Assembly: GCF_003023845.1 (NCBI RefSeq)
Contig: NZ_PYFT01000001.1
Span: 1,612,001-1,676,000, forward strand
DNA length: 64,000 nt
Reading direction: 5' to 3'
Origin: Adhaeribacter arboris
GTDB taxonomy: Bacteria > Bacteroidota > Bacteroidia > Cytophagales > Hymenobacteraceae
In this document: piece after piece, positions 19,301 to 27,436 of the stretch
Position numbering within the stretch: position 1 is the stretch's first letter
How the letters are laid out: each line of letters opens with the position of its first letter
Position numbers and translations under genes: made by a program
The notes under the pieces: generated by a model
Database searches by the model: none
Seen by the model: the letters and a program-made list of their open reading frames with translations, nothing else
Told to the model about the DNA's origin: nothing

Positions 19301-20785
19301 ATGATTGATTTGCTCCACGGTACCGATACCTCCGAAGAGCAAAGCGAATATATTGATACCTTACGTAAGTCCTCCGATGCCTTACTGGCCATCCTGAACG
19401 ACATCCTGGATTATTCAAAAATTCAGGCGGGTAAATTGCAGCTTAACAAAACCGGGGTAGACTTATATTATTCTTTAGAAAAAATTCACTCTCTCTTTAC
19501 GAACCGGGCTAACCTGAAAGATCTGGAGTTCAGCTATTCGATTACGCCTCATACCCCCCGTTATATAATAACCGACGAAACCCGGCTATTACAAATTTTA
19601 TCGAACCTTACTTCTAACGCCATTAAATTTACCAATGCCGGAAAAGTAACTATTCATGTTAACAGTATTTCTTCCGACGGAGAAATGTACACCATTATGT
19701 TCCGGATAAAAGATAGTGGGATTGGTATTACCGATGACGATAAAAAACTCTTGTTTACCAATTTTACGCAACTCGATAATACTTCCACCAAAACTTTCGG
19801 GGGAACTGGCTTGGGTTTAGCCATTTCCAAACAATTAAGCGAATTATTAGGCGGTGAAATCGGCGTAGAATCCATTTACGGGCAAGGCAGTACTTTCTGG
19901 TTTACCATTCAATGCCTCATGGCGCATGATGTTGTGGTAAGAGAAAAAGATCCGGATAAAGAGCCGGAAAAGTTGTCACGCGAAGCTTACGTGCTATTAG
20001 TGGATGATAACAACATTAACCAGAAAGTGGCGCAAAAATTACTCTCTAAAATAGGATGCCGGGTAGAGTTAGCTTCCAACGGTTTTGAGGCCATTGATAA
20101 AGCGAAAACCAATGCCTATGATTTAATATTTATGGATATTCAGATGCCGGAAATGGATGGAGTAGAAGCTACGGGGCACATAAAAAGCTTGCTGGGCGCT
20201 AAATGCCCACCCATTATAGCCATGACTGCTTATTCTATGAAAGACGACGCCGAGAAGTTTATGGCCCAGGGCTTAGACGATTATGTATCCAAGCCGGTTA
20301 AATCCCACGATTTATTTTCCATCATTCAGAAATGGCGTACGGTAGTACCGATCGTGGAAGTGATAGAAAAAGAGGTAAAAGAAGAAACTAAAGAAAAAGA
20401 AGCTAAAGAATTAAAATTAGAAATTACCGATAACGCATTTATAGTTGAAGACTTTATTGACGATGAAGTAATTGAGCAATTAATTCAGTTGGGGGATAAA
20501 GATTTTGCCTTGCAGCTCTTCGTTGATTTTGAAGAAGAAGCGGGCCCTTTGCTGGAGGAGGCCAAAAAAGACTTACAAACCAAACAATACGATAATATTT
20601 TAAGTACCTTGCACCAAATGAAAGGGACTGGTTTTACCCTAGGATTAAATCCTTTGGCCGAATTAGTGAAGAAAATGGAACACGATATCCGCAAAGGTAT
20701 TTACACCGAGGCCGATCAGGATTTCAAATTATTGGAAAAACATTTCACCTATTACAAAAAAAATTATCGAAACAAATTTATTTAA
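16310..20785 (+). CDS. Hybrid histidine kinase with multiple PAS domains, GAF, receiver and HPt
   Basis: About 1491 aa, cytoplasmic (no signal or membrane helices). Domains by approximate residue: a degenerate PAS at 30-120, PAS at 158-280, 298-415 and 426-540, GAF 543-705, PAS 716-835 and 846-965, HisKA 975-1045 with LANMSHELRTPMNG (His near 985), HATPase 1090-1210 with NLTSNAIKFT, DSGIGI and FGGTGLGL, receiver 1228-1345 with MDIQMPEMDG (Asp near 1275), and HPt 1390-1490 with LHQMKGTGFTLG (His near 1434). All phosphorelay residues are present. The ATG at 16310 is preferred over a TTG six bases upstream. It is followed after 6 nt by a single-domain response regulator, its likely final target. 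Confidence 0.93.
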   Translation: MPIKDNQITPLTDTNILAQQLLGLVTAVTAPENAFFICHPDGTILAHNEPAASFLYTSTYFQDSANILDLLPTTAPPLASAWNVLPAAATTKGIYVAGENSTLKHNFVYQLSALFLEGQEFKCVRLEPIPGESNSTFDINLVAKAELQLKLQEAENKYQALFETASDAILLLENKLIVDCNKQAAALFGYSKNEIIGSPLWKLLPIHNTGLFSGEHEDRQLKAQILTEKDFSPGQSEVVEWTMVRPDESELDLQMTVRVFHLNNKSFRQIIIRNLTSIKPGEIVPQREKVLRESVKHFRQFLSKIELAYISLDLEGKIIYVNNYFLDYTNYNREEIIGLDFFDTFVPESERWERRQNYFDMIRSKIITSYNERDIETKLGLVKTLRWQRMFDLNEEGTIIGVTHLGRDVTDKKTAMEALRDNKSRLQDIFDNAHDLIQNISIDNKFIFVNKAWKEKLGYDDFDIERLTLNDIVHPYYKAKLIYQLRNLYKGEHVNKIETVFLTKSGKPVHLIGSINCTWQNGKPVLSRAILHDITDRIKAERLQKVYYSIANLAISSKDLQSLYGAIHRELSKIIETNNIYIALCDDEKTTLQFVYYIDQFKTEGQQIGERPFSNGMSEYIINTGKPAYLLREDILELEKQGLLKLVGKMPEVMLCSPLTVGERIIGIIAVQDYKKPDIYVNSDIEILHFISNQVALAIERKRNEVQINNQNARLKAIFESGSHQIWSIDKESKLTSFNQNYATAFYKRHGYLPQFNLTLRDIRTENPEITPVEEWNGYYEQALNGFPQHFEVDLTQLDGSTIWREVYLNPIYLEDGSFEEVSGIAQDITEKKLSRLALAKEEEKFRSIFESFQDLYYRTDAENKVVLMSPSVQEMLGYESKEVINMPATGFYAYPEELMELTRKLIKEGSIRNFETNLVSKSGAIIPFLINAHLLKDKEGNYAGIEGVGRDMTELKQTQLELIRAKEVAESSLQAKTLFLANMSHELRTPMNGIIGMIDLLHGTDTSEEQSEYIDTLRKSSDALLAILNDILDYSKIQAGKLQLNKTGVDLYYSLEKIHSLFTNRANLKDLEFSYSITPHTPRYIITDETRLLQILSNLTSNAIKFTNAGKVTIHVNSISSDGEMYTIMFRIKDSGIGITDDDKKLLFTNFTQLDNTSTKTFGGTGLGLAISKQLSELLGGEIGVESIYGQGSTFWFTIQCLMAHDVVVREKDPDKEPEKLSREAYVLLVDDNNINQKVAQKLLSKIGCRVELASNGFEAIDKAKTNAYDLIFMDIQMPEMDGVEATGHIKSLLGAKCPPIIAMTAYSMKDDAEKFMAQGLDDYVSKPVKSHDLFSIIQKWRTVVPIVEVIEKEVKEETKEKEAKELKLEITDNAFIVEDFIDDEVIEQLIQLGDKDFALQLFVDFEEEAGPLLEEAKKDLQTKQYDNILSTLHQMKGTGFTLGLNPLAELVKKMEHDIRKGIYTEADQDFKLLEKHFTYYKKNYRNKFI

Positions 20786-20791
20786 AATCAA

Positions 20792-21169
20792 ATGGCAGAG
20801 AATAAAACCATTTTAATTGCGGAAGATAGTTCTGTAATTTTAAATTTAACAAAGAAAATTCTGGAACTCCAGAATTATAAAATTCTAACGGCTAAAAATG
20901 GCACCGAGGTGTTAAATCAAGTTCAGAATCAGAAAATTGATGCTATCCTGATGGACTTAAATATTCCGAAGAAAAACGGCATGGAGTGTACCAAGGAAAT
21001 CCGGAGCAGCGAGAATAAAGATATTGCCGATATTCCGATTATTGCCGTTACCGGGAACGCTAATAATTATACGATGGAGCAGTTTAAAGAAGCCGGTATT
21101 AATGCTTACTTACCTAAACCACTCGATTTTGATATGCTGGTGCAAACCGTTAAACAATACGTGGTTTAA
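20792..21169 (+). CDS. Single-domain response regulator (CheY-like)
   Basis: A 125-aa receiver domain with no output domain. The acidic pair is in LIAEDSS, the phospho-acceptor Asp in ILMDLNIPKKNG, the Thr in AVTGNAN and the Lys in LPKPLD. It starts 6 nt after the hybrid kinase and most likely takes phosphate from that kinase's HPt domain. Confidence 0.92.
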   Translation: MAENKTILIAEDSSVILNLTKKILELQNYKILTAKNGTEVLNQVQNQKIDAILMDLNIPKKNGMECTKEIRSSENKDIADIPIIAVTGNANNYTMEQFKEAGINAYLPKPLDFDMLVQTVKQYVV

Positions 21170-21184
21170 GCTCTGTACTCTTTC

Positions 21185-21460
21185 ATGGAAATAAAATATA
21201 CGCGTCGTTTTCTGAGCAAACTCGAGGAAGTTTTTACCGAGGCTAACTATGTTTTACGCTACGAAAAAGGCAACTTTAAATCAGGATTTTGCTTAATCAA
21301 AGATTCTAAAGTAGCGATAGTGAATAAATATTTTCCGGTAGAGGGTAAAATTAATTGCTTGTACGAAATTCTGAAAAGTGCGAACTTGGATGATTCTTGT
21401 TTAAGCGATAAAACCCGGCAATTTTACCAGGAAATATGCCAGAAAGAGACAGTCCGTTGA
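21185..21460 (+). CDS. Conserved-looking hypothetical protein, 91 aa
   Basis: No domain is recognised. It has mixed alpha/beta character, one interior FKSGFCLIKDSKVAIVNKYF stretch and a charged C-terminal helix, with no signal or membrane segment. It lies 15 nt after the response regulator, and its TGA overlaps the ATG of the next gene (TGATG), so it is very probably translated as part of this operon. Confidence 0.75.
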   Translation: MEIKYTRRFLSKLEEVFTEANYVLRYEKGNFKSGFCLIKDSKVAIVNKYFPVEGKINCLYEILKSANLDDSCLSDKTRQFYQEICQKETVR

Positions 21461-22221
21461 TGTTAACTTTTTTAGGTACCGGCACGTCGCAGGGCGTACC
21501 AGTTATTGGTTGTGCATGCGAAGTCTGTCAATCCGTAGATTATCGCGACAAACGTTTACGTACTTCGGCCCATCTGCAAATTGGTGATAAAAGTATTATT
21601 ATTGATTCAGGTCCGGATTTTCGTCAGCAGGTGCTACGGGAAAGAATAAAAACGCTGGATGCGCTTGTTTTTACCCACGAACATAAAGATCACACCTCGG
21701 GCCTTGACGATATCCGGGCCTACAATTTTTTACAGCAACGCAACATGCCCCTTTACGGGGAGCCACGCGTACTGGATCAAATAAAAAGGGAATTTGCGTA
21801 TATCTTCTCCGGGGCTAATTACCCGGGAATTCCCCGCGTGGTCCTTCATCCTATTTCCGAAGCCGGCTTTGAAGCCGAAGGAATCTTTTTTCAGCCCATC
21901 CGGATATACCACCACAAATTACCTATTTTAGGTTTTCGCATTGGTAATTTAACGTATATCACCGATGCCAATTTTATCTCAGCTGAATCGAAAAAGATAA
22001 TTCAAGGTTCCGAGGTAATTGTCCTGAATGCCTTACGCCACGAACCGCATATCTCCCATTTCTCCTTAAACGAAGCCATAGAGTTGCTGCAGGAACTTCA
22101 GCCCAAAAAGGCTTACTTAACGCATATCAGTCATTTACTGGGTCTTCACCACGAAGTGGAGGCCGAGTTACCTGATTTTATTCACCTGGCTTACGATGGC
22201 TTAAAAGTAGCGTTTAATTAA
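21460..22221 (+). CDS. Metallo-beta-lactamase-fold hydrolase, PhnP-like
   Basis: A 253-aa protein from the ATG overlapping the previous stop. It has LGTGTSQGVPVIGCACEVC (Cys residues that bind a structural zinc in PhnP), the active-site THEHKDHTSGLDD (HxHxDH), TDANFIS and a C-terminal THISHLLG His. PhnP-like enzymes are phosphodiesterases acting on cyclic sugar phosphates; related proteins in Bacteroidota are generic MBL hydrolases and no phosphonate genes are present here. An ATG 24 nt upstream is possible but overlaps more. Confidence 0.87.
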   Translation: MLTFLGTGTSQGVPVIGCACEVCQSVDYRDKRLRTSAHLQIGDKSIIIDSGPDFRQQVLRERIKTLDALVFTHEHKDHTSGLDDIRAYNFLQQRNMPLYGEPRVLDQIKREFAYIFSGANYPGIPRVVLHPISEAGFEAEGIFFQPIRIYHHKLPILGFRIGNLTYITDANFISAESKKIIQGSEVIVLNALRHEPHISHFSLNEAIELLQELQPKKAYLTHISHLLGLHHEVEAELPDFIHLAYDGLKVAFN

Positions 22222-22242
22222 AAGTTGCAAGTTACAGGTTGC
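22222..22242. repeat. Heptad short tandem repeat (three units)
   Basis: AAGTTGC, AAGTTAC, AGGTTGC begin right after the MBL gene stop, in the same register and nearly the same units as at 13884-13918. Confidence 0.5.
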
Positions 22243-22381
22243 TGGATTAGTTTATTATTCGCTTCGCGGAAAATTAGCGCAAGTGCTCTACGCGTAATTA
22301 AAGACGAAATAGGAGCCAGTAAACCAAGTTTACTGGACTGATTTTATATACGTTTCAGAAAAACATTTTGTAATTTACAAG

Positions 22382-23962
22382 GTGCATAATAACTATTACT
22401 TTCTGCGCCAACTTACGCAGGCTTTACGGCCTCAATTGATTGGTTCGGTTGTTGATTCTTGCTTTAGCCAGGAGAAAGACGAACTCATCATTTCTTTCAG
22501 CCGCCCTGATTTTACGAGTGCCTTTATCCTAAAGGCCATGCTCACGGCTCAGTTTTCGACCCTCTATTTTCCGGAGAGTTTTAACCGGGCCCGGGCGAAC
22601 TCCGTTAATCTTTTTCCGGAAATAATCGGAGAAGAAGTGTTAGAGATTGTTCAGCATGAAAACGAAAGAAGTTTTTACCTGGCATTCAGTAATCAAAAAG
22701 CTTTGCTCTTTAAATTATTCGGCAACCGATCCAACCTAATTTATTTCGAACAAAACAGAGCCAAAACGTTATTTCATAAAAAATTCGCGAAGGATATTGC
22801 ATTAGATTTACAGCATTTGCATCGCCAGATAAAGCCAAGCAAAGAAGATTTTTTGATAAACCAATCTGCCCCGGAAAAACTATACCCTACTTTTGGTGAT
22901 TTACCCGGCATTTATTTAAAAACGCAAGAATACGAAAAGGCTTCGCCGGAGCAAAAATGGGAATTAATACAAGCAGTTAAATATAGCCTGGAAAATCCTT
23001 TAGCTTTTTATATAATCAAGTTAAATAATCAAACGCGATTGTCGCTGTTGCCTCTGGGAGAAATCAAAAAAGAATTTACTTCTCCTATTATAGCGCTCAA
23101 AGAGTTTGTGCAGACGTACCTGGCCGAGTTTGGTTTCGAGAAAAATTACCGGCTGGCTTACCAAAACCTTACCCGTAAACACCAGGTAGCCACCCAATCG
23201 CGGCAGCAAATCACAGCCCGGTTAAAAGCGCTGCAAACCGAAGCTTCGTATGCCCAAACCGCCGATGTAATTATGGCTAATTTAACCAATATTCCCCCAC
23301 GGGCCGAGTCGGTAGCGCTATTCGATTTTTACCAGAATAAAGAACGGGTATTTAAATTAAAAGCAACAGAAAGCCCGCAAAAATTTGCGGAGCGCTTATA
23401 TAAAAAAAGTAAAAATCAGCAAATTGAAGTAAGCCAACTACAAGAACGACTTCAGGATAAAGAAGAAGAATTATTGCAACTCGAAATAGCTTTGCAGGAA
23501 CTAGCCGAAATATCTGATTTCAAATCCTTAAAAACTTTTATAAAAGAACACGTAGAAGCGGTAGCTAGTCCACAGGCCGTAGCAGAAAAACCTTTTCGGG
23601 TATTTCAAACCAATGGTTATCAGATTTTAGTGGGCAAGAGCGCCCAAAATAACGATGTACTCACCCAACAATTTACATTTAAAGAAGACTTATGGCTGCA
23701 CGCCAAAGACGTAAGTGGTTCGCACGTGGTGGTAAAGTACCAGGCGGGTAAAACTTTTCCGGAACCCGTAATTCAAAAAGCCGCGCAATTGGCCGCTTAT
23801 TATTCTAAACGTAAAACCGATTCGTTGTGCCCGGTATTGTACACTCCCAAAAAATACGTTCGTAAACCCAAAGGCGCCGCTCCCGGTCAGGTACTAGTGG
23901 AACGCGAAAAAGTGTTACTCGTTAAACCCGAAAACCCCTTCGAAAAATATCCAGGTTCGTAA
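22382..23962 (+). CDS. rqcH: NFACT-family protein (RqcH-like ribosome quality control factor)
   Basis: A 526-aa protein from GTG 22382. The N-terminal NFACT-N domain starts with NNYYFLRQLTQALRPQLIGSVVD, two coiled-coil stretches lie near residues 265-300 and 335-385, and the NFACT-R domain is at the C-terminus with QFTFKEDLWLHAKDVSGSHVV. Homologues bind stalled 50S subunits and recruit tRNA-Ala to add C-terminal alanine tails. Bacteroidota members are often labelled fibronectin-binding, which is misleading. It ends at a strong terminator that also abuts the left attachment site of the island. Confidence 0.87.
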   Translation: MHNNYYFLRQLTQALRPQLIGSVVDSCFSQEKDELIISFSRPDFTSAFILKAMLTAQFSTLYFPESFNRARANSVNLFPEIIGEEVLEIVQHENERSFYLAFSNQKALLFKLFGNRSNLIYFEQNRAKTLFHKKFAKDIALDLQHLHRQIKPSKEDFLINQSAPEKLYPTFGDLPGIYLKTQEYEKASPEQKWELIQAVKYSLENPLAFYIIKLNNQTRLSLLPLGEIKKEFTSPIIALKEFVQTYLAEFGFEKNYRLAYQNLTRKHQVATQSRQQITARLKALQTEASYAQTADVIMANLTNIPPRAESVALFDFYQNKERVFKLKATESPQKFAERLYKKSKNQQIEVSQLQERLQDKEEELLQLEIALQELAEISDFKSLKTFIKEHVEAVASPQAVAEKPFRVFQTNGYQILVGKSAQNNDVLTQQFTFKEDLWLHAKDVSGSHVVVKYQAGKTFPEPVIQKAAQLAAYYSKRKTDSLCPVLYTPKKYVRKPKGAAPGQVLVEREKVLLVKPENPFEKYPGS

Positions 23963-23964
23963 AT

Positions 23965-23997
23965 AAAAAAGCCGCTGACTTCATCAGCGGCTTTTTT
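23965..23997. terminator. Bidirectional terminator after rqcH
   Basis: AAAAAAGCCGCTGA (23965-23978) pairs with TCAGCGGCTTTTTT (23984-23997). The A/T flanks make it work in both directions. Before the island inserted it would also have ended the convergent tRNA-Leu transcript. Confidence 0.85.
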
Positions 23998-24029
23998 ATT
24001 TGTGCGCGCGGGGAGATTCGAACTCCCAC
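23993..24029. other. Left attachment site (partial tRNA-Leu copy)
   Basis: Identical over 37 bp to 43401-43437. Bases 24003-24029 equal the acceptor and T-arm end of tRNA-Leu and are followed at once by unrelated sequence, so this is an orphan tRNA end, not a tRNA gene. Confidence 0.92.
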
Positions 24030-24216
24030 TTATAACTCACTCTAAAACAGAACCTTAAACTATCATTTATAAAACAAGTCACTGATTAGTTCACTTATTA
24101 AGAAGTAAATAATTCAATAGTCTATTATTTAACATTGGTATATTTTAAACAATCTTGACAAATGACCTTATACTAGTTGTAGATTAAGCCTTGATTATAA
24201 TATAACAAAATTGTTC

Positions 24217-24657
24217 CTAATCTACTTGCTTGGTGTCTAATATAACTTGAATTGGCATGTATTTATTATCCATTAACTTATGCCCCCACAAACTTAGTTT
24301 ATTATTCGTTAATAGTTCATTATAAACTGTTAAGGGGTTATCATGTCCATCCTTCATAATTATACCCCCTTTTTGTTCTCTATCATATCTTACAAAACTT
24401 AAGTATGTAGTTGTTCTTTCTTCACTTTTAGGGTCTGTATAGGATATAGTTAAGCTCTCAAAAGACAGATTATATTTAATAATCACCTCCTTCCCCATCA
24501 ATACTGGTTCTCCTAGTGTTTTTCCTGTAGTGATGTGATGAAATGAAACGAAAATGGCATCTGCTTTATAGGTGGAAATAATTCCCTTTTGAGCAAAGCT
24601 AATAATACTTAAAAGCAATAAAGCCTTTAGAATTAGTACGTATTTAATTATATTCAT
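24217..24657 (-). CDS. Secreted hypothetical protein, 146 aa
   Basis: It has a signal peptide (NIIKYVLILKALLLLSIISFA, cut before QKG) and then a beta-rich domain of about 125 residues with no recognised family. Its codon use is AT-rich like the rest of the island. It is followed upstream on the same strand by a lipoprotein gene 37 nt away, so the two may be co-transcribed. First cargo gene inside the left attachment site. Confidence 0.65.
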   Translation of the reverse strand: MNIIKYVLILKALLLLSIISFAQKGIISTYKADAIFVSFHHITTGKTLGEPVLMGKEVIIKYNLSFESLTISYTDPKSEERTTTYLSFVRYDREQKGGIIMKDGHDNPLTVYNELLTNNKLSLWGHKLMDNKYMPIQVILDTKQVD

Positions 24658-24694
24658 AGAAGGTTTCTAATATAGTTGAAGTATTGTTTTAGTA

Positions 24695-25111
24695 CTATTG
24701 ACCTTGTCTTCCTTGCTTATTGTATTTCCAGGTGTATATTTTCTGTTCTTTATCTATACAGAAGGAATAAGTATGAATTACAGTTATGTAATTACCATTT
24801 GAAAACAAACCTCTTCTTAACTGGTCAAACTTTAGTATCTCTCCACCATTCCCATCTGATGCTGTGACAGTAGGAACCCCCCATTTAAGTAAAAGTTGAT
24901 GCTTGGTCTGCCCTATCCATTCATCCATAGTCTCCCTTAACTCTTGTTCTTGGTTCGCTTGGCTCTTAAGTTGGTCTGTTTCTTGGGGTTGTGCTTGGGC
25001 AGTTGGGGTACTGAAGTTTTCGTTCATATTATATTGGAATCTCTTAATAGCCATGCAACTGGATACTAGAGTGATGATAAAAGTTAAGAGACACAAGTTT
25101 TTGGTTTTCAT
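24695..25111 (-). CDS. Small lipoprotein, hypothetical
   Basis: A 138-aa protein with a lipoprotein signal ending TLVSSC. The C-terminal half contains WIGQTKHQLLLKWGVPT followed by GGEILKFD, a pattern like BamE/OmlA-type small lipoproteins, where a short helix pair packs on a sheet. The function is unknown and the similarity is by eye. It is divergent from the XRE gene across a 122-nt region with dyad repeats. Confidence 0.6.
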   Translation of the reverse strand: MKTKNLCLLTFIITLVSSCMAIKRFQYNMNENFSTPTAQAQPQETDQLKSQANQEQELRETMDEWIGQTKHQLLLKWGVPTVTASDGNGGEILKFDQLRRGLFSNGNYITVIHTYSFCIDKEQKIYTWKYNKQGRQGQ

Positions 25112-25157
25112 GCTTTAGGTTAGTTATTAGATTGAAGAGACTAGAATTGTAGAAGCA

Positions 25158-25186
25158 ATATACTAAATACATACTATAATGTGTAT
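25158..25186. promoter_or_regulatory. Candidate operator upstream of the XRE gene
   Basis: The 12-mer ATATACTAAATA (25158-25169) is identical to one upstream of umuD at 31048-31059. It overlaps an imperfect 20-bp dyad, ATACATACTATAATGTGTAT (25167-25186). It lies between divergent genes, where a repressor operator is expected. Confidence 0.4.
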
Positions 25187-25233
25187 AATTATAATATGTA
25201 ATTATTCCTGTTTAGTATTAACAGATTTCCTTC

Positions 25234-25467
25234 ATGAAAAGTGAACAGGAAAACTTAAAAGCAATAGGAGAAAGAATAAAGCAGCTTAGAATAAGAAAAG
25301 GTTATAGTAGTCACGAGTCGTTTGCAATAGACCACGACTTAGGTAGAATGCACTATTGGAAAATGGAGAGTGGCAAACATAACCCAACAATAAAATCACT
25401 TCTTCAAATACTTGAAATTCATAATATCACTCTAAAAGAATTCTTCTCAGAAGGCTTTGAGTACTAA
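25234..25467 (+). CDS. XRE-family helix-turn-helix regulator
   Basis: A 77-aa protein consisting only of a lambda-repressor-like domain: IGERIKQLRIRKGYSSHESFA, then the recognition region GRMHYWKMESGKHNPTIKSLLQILEI. It has no dimerisation or peptidase domain. As the only clear regulator in the island it may control its own promoter and perhaps umuDC, which carries the same 12-mer upstream. Confidence 0.82.
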   Translation: MKSEQENLKAIGERIKQLRIRKGYSSHESFAIDHDLGRMHYWKMESGKHNPTIKSLLQILEIHNITLKEFFSEGFEY

Positions 25468-25553
25468 TTTTTTGTATTAATAGTTAGTTTATTTGATTCC
25501 CATATCTTTACAATTATGTATTAGTTAAATGGTTAACTATGTGAAAATGCTTT

Positions 25554-26204
25554 ATGGAACAACTAGTTGGAGCAGCAATAGTCACTTTAATTGCTATAAT
25601 ATCAATTGCCCTGATTATTTATGACATGAACCATGTTATGAAAGTAAAGGCATTAATAAAGAATCCAACTTTTGATGGTGCTAAAGATGCATTAGAGCGT
25701 TTATCTGATTGGGCAAAGTGGTTATCAGGTATTCAGACAGCTGCTCTAGGAGGTCTTGGCTTATTAATAAACGATAGACCAGGAATAGAGAAAGAACCAT
25801 TTGTACTAATAACCGCACTTCTACTAGGGGTAGCATTATTGTGTAGTGCTTGGGTACTTTCCTCCTTACCTTCAATCTCTTTAAGAATCTATGCTACATA
25901 TGGATGGCAAAAGAGGAAACAGTCTCGTATAACTGGAACCTCAAAAAAGTATGAAATCTATGAATTACCTCTATATCATGCATTTAAAGGCGTTCCTCTC
26001 TCCTTTGTTGTTACGCTTCAACACTGGTATTGGGGGCTTGGTTTACTAAGTTTTACTTGGGTATTGATTCAACTACCTAACTATAAGCCTGAACCAAAAA
26101 AAGAAGCTTCTTTAATCCACTTACAAATAACTAAAGAATCTAACAAAGCGTTATATAGCATAACTCCCATAAAGAGTAGCTTTCATATACCTGCTGATAC
26201 ATAA
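25554..26204 (+). CDS. Membrane protein, hypothetical
   Basis: A 216-aa protein with four likely membrane segments: residues 5-24, about 58-75 (weaker), 85-108 and 150-172. No domain is recognised. The stop overlaps the likely start of the downstream nuclease lipoprotein gene by one or a few bases, so the two probably form one translational unit. Confidence 0.6.
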   Translation: MEQLVGAAIVTLIAIISIALIIYDMNHVMKVKALIKNPTFDGAKDALERLSDWAKWLSGIQTAALGGLGLLINDRPGIEKEPFVLITALLLGVALLCSAWVLSSLPSISLRIYATYGWQKRKQSRITGTSKKYEIYELPLYHAFKGVPLSFVVTLQHWYWGLGLLSFTWVLIQLPNYKPEPKKEASLIHLQITKESNKALYSITPIKSSFHIPADT

Positions 26205-27050
26205 TTAAACAAATTACTTTACTTTTCTTAGCATGTTGTTTACTAGCTAGCTGTAAAGAAACTGAAGTTGCCCCACAAAGAACTATAGCTAACATAACCA
26301 ATGAGAATCTTACTTTAGGTAATCCCAGTAATGCCACTACAGATTTAAGTAATTACAACAATTACTTGATTGAGAAGCCTCAGTATGTTCTCTCTTATAG
26401 CAGGGATAATAGTATCCCTAATTGGGTAAGCTGGCATGTAAGTAAAAACTGGTTAGACTCTGCTCCTCGTCAGGATGATTTTAGAACTGATGAAAGCCTA
26501 CCTGCTAGTTGGTATAGGGTAAGTCCATCCAGTTTTACAGGCAGTGGTTTTGACAGAGGCCATAATTGCCCTTCGGCCGATAGAACCAGAAGCATAGAAG
26601 ATAACTCTGCTACCTTCCTAATGAATAACATCATTCCTCAAGATTCCTCAAGCTCCTGATAATAATAGGAACACCTGGGCCAACTTGGAAGATTACACAC
26701 GCAGCTTAGTGGATGAAGGTAATGAGGTATTTGTTATTATGGGCAATTATGGCTCTGGTGGAACTGGTTCTAATGATTACGCTCAGACCATAGATAAAGG
26801 TAGAATTAAAGTACCTAAACAGATTTGGAAGGTATTATTCATACTTCCTGAAGGAGACGATGATATTAATCGTATAACAAGTTCTACCAGAGTAATTGCA
26901 GTAGATACTCCTAATATAAATAAAGTTAACTCTAACAGGAGCTTATATCTAACTACAGTGGATGCTATTGAAAAAGCTACTGGATACGATTTATTATCTG
27001 AAGTACCTATGCAAATACAAGAGGTATTGGAGGCTAATGTAGGTAATTGA
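26204..27050 (+). pseudogene. DNA/RNA non-specific endonuclease (NUC1 type) lipoprotein, frameshifted
   Basis: The frame has a lipoprotein signal (KQITLLFLACCLLASC), then the NUC1 active-site motif FDRGHNCPSADRT and NSATFLMNNIIPQ. It then breaks at a 10-bp tandem duplication (ATTCCTCAAG at 26633-26642 and 26643-26652). Deleting one copy joins IIPQ to APDNNRNTWANLEDY, the normal family continuation, and gives 278 codons. The second half starts at 26685 in the other frame. No ATG precedes the signal; the best start is ATT 26204 or ATA 26201 at the upstream stop. As sequenced it cannot make a full nuclease. Confidence 0.85.
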
Positions 27051-27083
27051 CCTACCCAATAGCATTTCATAATAATTATTCGC

Positions 27084-27145
27084 TAGTCCCTAAGATAAAT
27101 AAAGAATTATTTAAGTTAAAAAATTGAAAAATTTATTAGGGACTA
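27084..27145. terminator. Inverted repeat between convergent genes
   Basis: TAGTCCCTAA (27084-27093) pairs perfectly with TTAGGGACTA (27136-27145) around a 42-nt AT-rich loop. It lies between the nuclease (+) and the ATPase (-), so it may end both transcripts. The rest of the 386-nt gap shows nothing clear. Confidence 0.4.
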
Positions 27146-27436
27146 TAAGGGTGTAGTGTATAGTAATAATTATAAAAGCTCATGTTTTTTGAATTGTATT
27201 ACCATAGGTTTTCACCCTTATTTTAGTCCTTTATGTTACATTAATTAGGAAGATCGCGTTTCTAAATGCTAAGCTGAATCAATTAACGCCTTGTTATAAT
27301 CAGCTATTTTGCTTTCAATGTACAAAATCATGAGTTGGTCTATACTCATAAACAACTTTATATATTTTTAATTTATAGTTTGTCACTATACCAAGGTATA
27401 TGGCATTTCTATTAAATATTAAATAGCACAACAAAC

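Noticed and set aside
24003-24029. Apparent tRNA-Leu at the left end of the island
   Set aside because: Only the 27-nt acceptor/T-arm end is present; it is the att duplicate, not a tRNA gene.
26685-27050. A separate 121-aa gene
   Set aside because: It is the second half of the NUC1 nuclease, displaced by the 10-bp duplication.
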